This document shows, piece after piece, positions 5,773 to 9,877 of a stretch of DNA of 9,877 nucleotides (the first letter of the stretch is position 1; every line of letters starts with the position of its first letter). A program made the position numbers and the translations under genes. Below the pieces are notes generated by a model. The model was not told where the DNA came from. It searched no databases and worked only from the letters and a program-made list of their open reading frames with translations. Source of the stretch: Bacteroidota bacterium (GTDB lineage: Bacteria; Bacteroidota; Bacteroidia; Bacteroidales; FEN-979); NCBI GenBank assembly GCA_026391755.1, contig JAPLDN010000351.1:1-9877 (forward strand), in the 5' to 3' direction.

Positions 5773-7026
5773 ATGACAGAATTCCTGAACAAGCTTCTCT
5801 CCTGGTACCAGGCTAATGCCCGGGATTTTCCGTTTCGGCGGACGACCGATCCCTATTTGATCTGGCTTTCGGAGGTCATTATGCAGCAAACCCGCATTGA
5901 GCAAGGCGTACCGTACTATTATTCATTCGTCAAAGTGTTTCCTACAATACATGAGCTTGCAGGCGCCAGCGAAGAAGAAGTCCTTAAGCAGTGGCAGGGA
6001 TTGGGATATTACACCCGGGCACGCAATCTGCATTCCACAGCAAATGAAATAGTTGAAAAATACGGGGGAAGGTTTCCCGAAAGCTATGAAAGCCTGCGTG
6101 AATTAAAAGGAATAGGAGATTATACCGCTGCTGCAATTGCTTCGATATGCTACAGATTGCCGCATCCCGTGATGGACGGCAATGTGATCCGTTTCATCAC
6201 CAGGCATTTTGGAATAACAGGGGCTGTTGACCTTGCGGCTACGAAGAAAGAGATCATGGAAGTGCTTGAAGAATTGATGGATGGTGTTCAAAGGTTCCCT
6301 AAAGGATATAATGCATCAGGAACTGCTGCGGGGTCCCCACTCGGTGAAGCTTCTATTGGAGCGAAGCATTTCACACAAGCCGCATCAGGTTCAGCGAAGC
6401 GTGACCGTAGCGGCGGTGTGAAGATGCGAGCGAATGTGGGTGACAGGAGTTCCTTAGCAGAGGAGCCTTCCCATAATTCCCTTTATCCCGGCAAATTCAA
6501 CCAGGCCATGATAGAATTCGGGGCGACCTACTGTGTCCCGCGTAATCCAGAATGCCGGGAGTGTATTTTCAATGAAAGCTGCATTGCGCTGAAGTACGGA
6601 ATGGTTGAAAAGCTTCCTTTAAAAAAACAGCAACAGGCCTTGAAACCAAGATACTTTCACTACCTGGTTATCAGCGTCTGGGGAATGAAAGGAGTTTATT
6701 TCAGAAAGCGCACAGGAAACGATATCTGGAAAGGATTGTATGAATTCCCCTTAATTGAAACCTCCAAACCGGTTACCCTTCCAAGGCTTGTAAACTCCAT
6801 TGAATGGAAAAAGTACTTCGGCAAAACCCCGCTTAAGATCCTTTCACAAACCGGTTCCATCAGCCATTTACTGAGCCACCAGAAAATCATCGCGACCTTT
6901 TACAGCCTTGAAATTGAAAAACCCTCTGAAAAATTCGGGAGCCTCATCCACCCGAAAAACATTCATGAATTACCCGTGGCAAGGATTATTGAAAAGTACC
7001 TGGAAGGGGTAAGAGGTGATAAGTGA
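5773..7026 (+). CDS. mutY: A/G-specific adenine DNA glycosylase MutY with an in-frame palindromic insertion
   Basis: Base-excision repair enzyme that removes adenine mispaired with 8-oxoguanine. Catalytic Glu34 lies in WLSEVIMQQT, the helix-hairpin-helix is LKGIGDYTAAAIAS (about 111-124), and the catalytic Asp135 is in VMDGNV. The [4Fe-4S] cysteines C254-X6-C261-X2-C264-X5-C270 are complete, and the C-terminal part (about 290-417) is the NUDIX-like domain that reads 8-oxoG. The distance from Asp135 to the first cluster cysteine is 119 residues against 54 in E. coli MutY. The excess maps to residues about 180-235, a Gly/Ala/Ser-rich hydrophilic stretch in the loop before KFNQAMIEFGA, and coincides with a nested palindrome at the DNA level. 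Without it the protein would be about 350-362 residues, the usual MutY size. The reading frame and all catalytic residues survive, so the enzyme is probably active; whether the loop affects activity is unknown. Confidence 0.96.
   Translation: MTEFLNKLLSWYQANARDFPFRRTTDPYLIWLSEVIMQQTRIEQGVPYYYSFVKVFPTIHELAGASEEEVLKQWQGLGYYTRARNLHSTANEIVEKYGGRFPESYESLRELKGIGDYTAAAIASICYRLPHPVMDGNVIRFITRHFGITGAVDLAATKKEIMEVLEELMDGVQRFPKGYNASGTAAGSPLGEASIGAKHFTQAASGSAKRDRSGGVKMRANVGDRSSLAEEPSHNSLYPGKFNQAMIEFGATYCVPRNPECRECIFNESCIALKYGMVEKLPLKKQQQALKPRYFHYLVISVWGMKGVYFRKRTGNDIWKGLYEFPLIETSKPVTLPRLVNSIEWKKYFGKTPLKILSQTGSISHLLSHQKIIATFYSLEIEKPSEKFGSLIHPKNIHELPVARIIEKYLEGVRGDK
6318..6454. repeat. 137-bp nested palindromic element inserted in frame within mutY
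   Basis: The outer arms AGGAACTGCTG (6318-6328) and CAGGAGTTCCT (6444-6454) are inverted repeats matching 10 of 11. Inside them, in nested order, are CCCAC (6336-6340) with GTGGG (6436-6440), GCATTTCACAC (6366-6376) with GTGTGAAGATGC (6416-6427, one extra base), GCCGC (6379-6383) with GCGGC (6410-6414), and an apical hairpin around GCGAAGC. Small perfect palindromes GGGGTCCCC (6330-6338) and GAAGCTTC (6346-6353) lie in the left arm. A 5-bp ATAAT occurs on both sides (6308-6312 and 6473-6477), exactly 165 bp (55 codons) apart; deleting that length rejoins the protein as PKGYNSLYPGKFNQ. It resembles in concept the Rickettsia palindromic elements found inside genes, but no relationship to a known family is claimed. 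Confidence 0.75.
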
Positions 7027-7111
7027 GAGTTCTTAAGATTTAAGAGAATTATAAGCTATCGGGTCAAGACTTATCAGGCCATTCGTCAGCAATTTGTTGA
7101 ATGGAACATCA
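7027..7111. other. Short gap between convergent mutY and the propeller sensor gene
   Basis: The gap holds a small CTTAA-GAT-TTAAG inverted repeat just after the mutY stop and a 6-bp stem CCATTC (7079-7084) / GAATGG (7099-7104) with a 14-nt loop. Neither is followed by a U-tract on either strand, so no convincing terminator is present. The heptamer and octamer repeats of the other junctions are not found here. Confidence 0.4.
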
Positions 7112-9877
7112 TTATTTCTCACCATGATCTTCGGGAAGCACAGTAACGAGAAGGTCCACCAGCATATTCTTTCCAAAGGGTTTGGCGAGGAAATATGAAG
7201 CTCCGCCGTTCATTATCTTTTCTTTCATACCGGCCATGGTGAAACCCGTGACAGCAATGATGGGAATACCATCATAGCCGGGTAGTTTCCTGATCTCCCG
7301 GGTTGCCTGTATCCCGTCTTTCCCGGGGCCCAGGTTGATGTCCATAAGGATGACATCATAAGGGGTTTCCCCTGCCATTTTAATCGCGGATTCCGCGTCG
7401 GAAGCGAGATCCAGGTCGTATTTCCCGCTGAGGTAAACTTTTACAAGTTCCGCATTGATCTTATTGTCCTCAACAAGAAGGATCCTGAACTTCACTGATC
7501 CTGATGCCGAACGCGGGGCTTTACTGATCAACTCGTGAAGGGGGATATCTTTACCTTCTAACGTCCGGACTTCGGGCTTCAGGGATTGCTCTACCAGCGG
7601 CATGATATCCATCAGCTTCTCCGCGCCTTCCTCATCGGGTTTGATCTTGGCAACCAGCATCACCGAATCCAGCACTTTCAGCATCTGCTCGCCCGAATCA
7701 TGAATATATTTTGGCATTTCCTCCTGTTCTCCTGCCTTCTTCTCCTGCATCATCAGTTCGCTGAACCCCATGATGCTGTTCACCGGGGAGCGGAAATTCT
7801 GGTTCATAAAGGCAATGAGGGATGACTTCATCCTGTCCGATTCCTCCAGCCTGATCCTTGCAATATTCGATTCGTCCTGGGCGGCCTTTCGCCTTTCAAC
7901 TTCCTCTTCAAGGTCGCTTGTTCGTTCATCGACCAGGTACCTCAGAATATTTTCCCTCGATTTCCGTATCCTGATCGATACATAAAGCCATAAAAGCAGG
8001 CCCAGAACGAGTACCAGGGGGAGTATAAACCAGGATGTTTTATAAAAATACGGACGTATTTTCAGGACACAGAGGCGTTGTTCCTTTGTCCACTGCCCGT
8101 TATGTCCCAGGGCCATCACCTTGAAAACATAACTGCCGGGTGGGAGATGGGTATAATACGCCTGCCGGCGGTTTCCCGCATTGACCCAGAAAGGGTCGAA
8201 TCCCACCAGCATATATTTAAACTGTATTTTCTCAGGGCTCAGAAATGAGGGCGAAGTATAATCGAATTCTATATCATAAGTGCCCGGGTCCAGCACCAGG
8301 GGAGCCAGGGGATCATTATCCTTGTTGTTGACTAAAAGGTGTGTGAGCAGGACTGAGAGTTTTGCCGTAAACGGGGAGGTATTGTCGGCATCAAGCATGG
8401 CCAGCCCTCTTGGAGTGGGTATCCAGAGACGGTCATGCGAATCGATGCATCCTGCCGGGAATACACGGCCACTGCATTCCGAAGTAAGCATGCCTTCAGG
8501 CTTTCCGAAGACCACAGGGTGCAAAATATCCCCCTTGTTATCATGGTAAGCGATCAGCTCATTCCGGTAAACCGAGAAAATCCCCTTGTTCGATGTCATC
8601 CAGAACCTTCCCGAATTATCTTCGATGATCTGCAGGATGCCATCGGCATACAACCCGTCTTCAGTATTATAAATGTAGGACGAATCATTTTCGAGAAGTA
8701 CTAGTCCGCCATGTGCGCAACCCACCCAGATCATCCCCTCTTTATCTTCATACATGGCATGGATCACATTATCGGGCATCCCTGTTTCGGTCGTCAGCCA
8801 TTTGATCTTCCCATTGTCGATGACATTTATCCCTCCCCCGTTGGTACCCGCGAACATGCGTCCTTTGTCGTCCTCAAGCAGGCAAAGCACCTGTTCGTTC
8901 GACATCCCGGCTTTCGCGTTGATCCATTCGATCTTACCGTTGTACAAAACGTTGATCCCTGCGTTGGCTGTGCCCGCCCAGAGTTTCCCGCTGCGGTCGA
9001 TATAAAGTGCAAGTATGACATCCGAGGCAAGGCCATCCGCAGTCGTTAAATGAATAGTTTTGTCCTTTCTGTACCCGTAGATCCCAGCCCCGTCAGTACC
9101 TATCCAAAGCATCCCGCTGCTGTCGTATGCCAGGGAGTTTACGGGGATAGGGGGAAGGCCGATTTTTTTCTCAAGTTTTTCTATGCCTGCGGATGAGATC
9201 ACGTTGACGGCACCTTTGCCCGTTCCCAGGAATATGATCCCGCCAGGGCCTTTGATCACAGGTCCTATCGTATGGTCGCTCAGTCCCTCATCCTCGGTAT
9301 ATGACCTGATGATCCTGGGACGGAGCGCATTTAAACCCGAACCTTCGGTCCCCACCCAGATCGTATGTTCCCTGTCCTCGAAAATGCTGGTGATATTGTT
9401 TCCCGATAATCCTTCGGATGAGGTGATCCCGCTGATCCTGCCCTCTTTTTCCCGGTAAAGCCCGCTGTTTGTGCCAATCCAGATGCCTCCCCCGGCATCC
9501 CTGAACAGGCTGAGGATGTTCTGACTGAACGATTTCCCGAAAGCCGCGTAACGGGTGAATTTATCCTGGCTGAAAATGTTGATACCACCGCCGTTCGTGC
9601 CTATCCAGAGGTCCCCGTTCACATCGAAACAAAGGGAACGGATATCGTTATGCGAAAGCCCTTCCCGCGTGGAATACACTTTGATATTCCCGTTTTTCAG
9701 GTGGCAGAGGCCGAAGCGTGTGCCTATCCACAGCGAGCTGTCGCGGCCCGAGAGAAGGGTCTGGATAAAGGTGTTAGGTAGCCCGTTCTTATCGGTGATG
9801 AATGTCATCTGACCGTCAAAGGCAAGATGCCCCAGCCCAATGCCGTCGGTACCGAACCACAAGCCTTTGCCGGGATC
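7112..9877 (-). CDS. Reg_prop propeller sensor with degenerate HisKA and C-terminal receiver, 5'-truncated
   Basis: Membrane two-component-like sensor; the gene runs off the right edge (codons before 9862 read DPGKG, so the TTG there is not the start). Residues are numbered from that TTG. Twelve propeller blades with W-x-G-T motifs recur almost every 42 residues (W2, W45, W86, W128, W169, F211, W253, W295, F337, W379, W421, W480), suggesting one or two more blades and a signal peptide outside the window. Then come a Y_Y_Y domain (about 520-602), one membrane helix (about 611-630), a charged coiled coil (635-680), a HisKA-like helix (about 678-740) and a receiver (about 792-910) with Glu798/Asp799, phosphoacceptor Asp841, Thr872 and Lys894. 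The H-box reads AFMNQNFRSPVNSIMGF: the phosphoacceptor His is Gln688 (CAG). No HATPase_c domain exists; only about 50 residues separate HisKA and receiver. No DNA-binding domain follows. Relatives sense polysaccharide fragments in the periplasm, but the ligand here is unknown. Confidence 0.92.
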   Translation of the reverse strand, partial: DPGKGLWFGTDGIGLGHLAFDGQMTFITDKNGLPNTFIQTLLSGRDSSLWIGTRFGLCHLKNGNIKVYSTREGLSHNDIRSLCFDVNGDLWIGTNGGGINIFSQDKFTRYAAFGKSFSQNILSLFRDAGGGIWIGTNSGLYREKEGRISGITSSEGLSGNNITSIFEDREHTIWVGTEGSGLNALRPRIIRSYTEDEGLSDHTIGPVIKGPGGIIFLGTGKGAVNVISSAGIEKLEKKIGLPPIPVNSLAYDSSGMLWIGTDGAGIYGYRKDKTIHLTTADGLASDVILALYIDRSGKLWAGTANAGINVLYNGKIEWINAKAGMSNEQVLCLLEDDKGRMFAGTNGGGINVIDNGKIKWLTTETGMPDNVIHAMYEDKEGMIWVGCAHGGLVLLENDSSYIYNTEDGLYADGILQIIEDNSGRFWMTSNKGIFSVYRNELIAYHDNKGDILHPVVFGKPEGMLTSECSGRVFPAGCIDSHDRLWIPTPRGLAMLDADNTSPFTAKLSVLLTHLLVNNKDNDPLAPLVLDPGTYDIEFDYTSPSFLSPEKIQFKYMLVGFDPFWVNAGNRRQAYYTHLPPGSYVFKVMALGHNGQWTKEQRLCVLKIRPYFYKTSWFILPLVLVLGLLLWLYVSIRIRKSRENILRYLVDERTSDLEEEVERRKAAQDESNIARIRLEESDRMKSSLIAFMNQNFRSPVNSIMGFSELMMQEKKAGEQEEMPKYIHDSGEQMLKVLDSVMLVAKIKPDEEGAEKLMDIMPLVEQSLKPEVRTLEGKDIPLHELISKAPRSASGSVKFRILLVEDNKINAELVKVYLSGKYDLDLASDAESAIKMAGETPYDVILMDINLGPGKDGIQATREIRKLPGYDGIPIIAVTGFTMAGMKEKIMNGGASYFLAKPFGKNMLVDLLVTVLPEDHGEK

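Noticed and set aside
6103..6472. Frameshift or pseudogene in mutY
   Set aside because: The frame is continuous through the unusual segment and every catalytic and cluster-binding residue on both sides is retained, so insertion explains the extra length better than decay.
8280..9812. Plus-strand open frames opposite the propeller repeats
   Set aside because: Their periodic recurrence mirrors the roughly 126-bp repetition of the blades on the minus strand, and they contain no family motifs.

Overview
The window looks like a chromosomal segment of a Bacteroidota (Bacteroidales-like) bacterium. The evidence is a GTG-initiated RNase E/G of the short Bacteroidota type, an HU protein with the GRNISKNT arm, a periplasmic two-component 'Reg_prop' propeller sensor, weak or absent Shine-Dalgarno sequences, and TAnnTTTG-type -7 promoter boxes. 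No rRNA, tRNA, CRISPR array, transposase or phage gene was seen.

Layout. (1) The left end (to 2339, +) is the 3' part of a cytoplasmic PAS-PAS-GAF-PAS sensor histidine kinase, cut by the window edge. (2) From 2372 to 5502 (-) runs a housekeeping block read right to left: HU, a 29-residue basic COX24/AURKAIP1-like peptide, ribonuclease G (rng) and tryptophanyl-tRNA synthetase (trpS). Hairpins separate the small genes from rng. (3) Divergent from HU, mutY (5773-7026, +) encodes the A/G-specific adenine glycosylase. (4) Convergent with mutY, the right end (7112 to the edge, -) is a large propeller sensor protein whose N-terminus lies outside the window.

The unusual content is of two kinds. First, palindromic and short-tandem repeats sit at gene junctions: heptamer arrays on both sides of trpS, and an octamer-based imperfect palindrome between HU and mutY. 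A 137-bp nested palindrome also lies inside mutY, in frame, and accounts for most of a roughly 55-65 residue excess over normal MutY. Second, the propeller sensor has the outline of a hybrid two-component system, but the histidine of its HisKA-like helix is replaced by glutamine and no ATPase domain is present. An intact receiver domain is joined directly to the degenerate dimerisation region, so the protein can be expected to receive phosphate or scaffold signalling rather than phosphorylate itself.

The housekeeping genes have no obvious functional tie to the two signalling genes. The left-end kinase has no receiver and the right-end protein has a receiver but no kinase. A partnership between them is conceivable but unsupported beyond proximity of about 5 kb.
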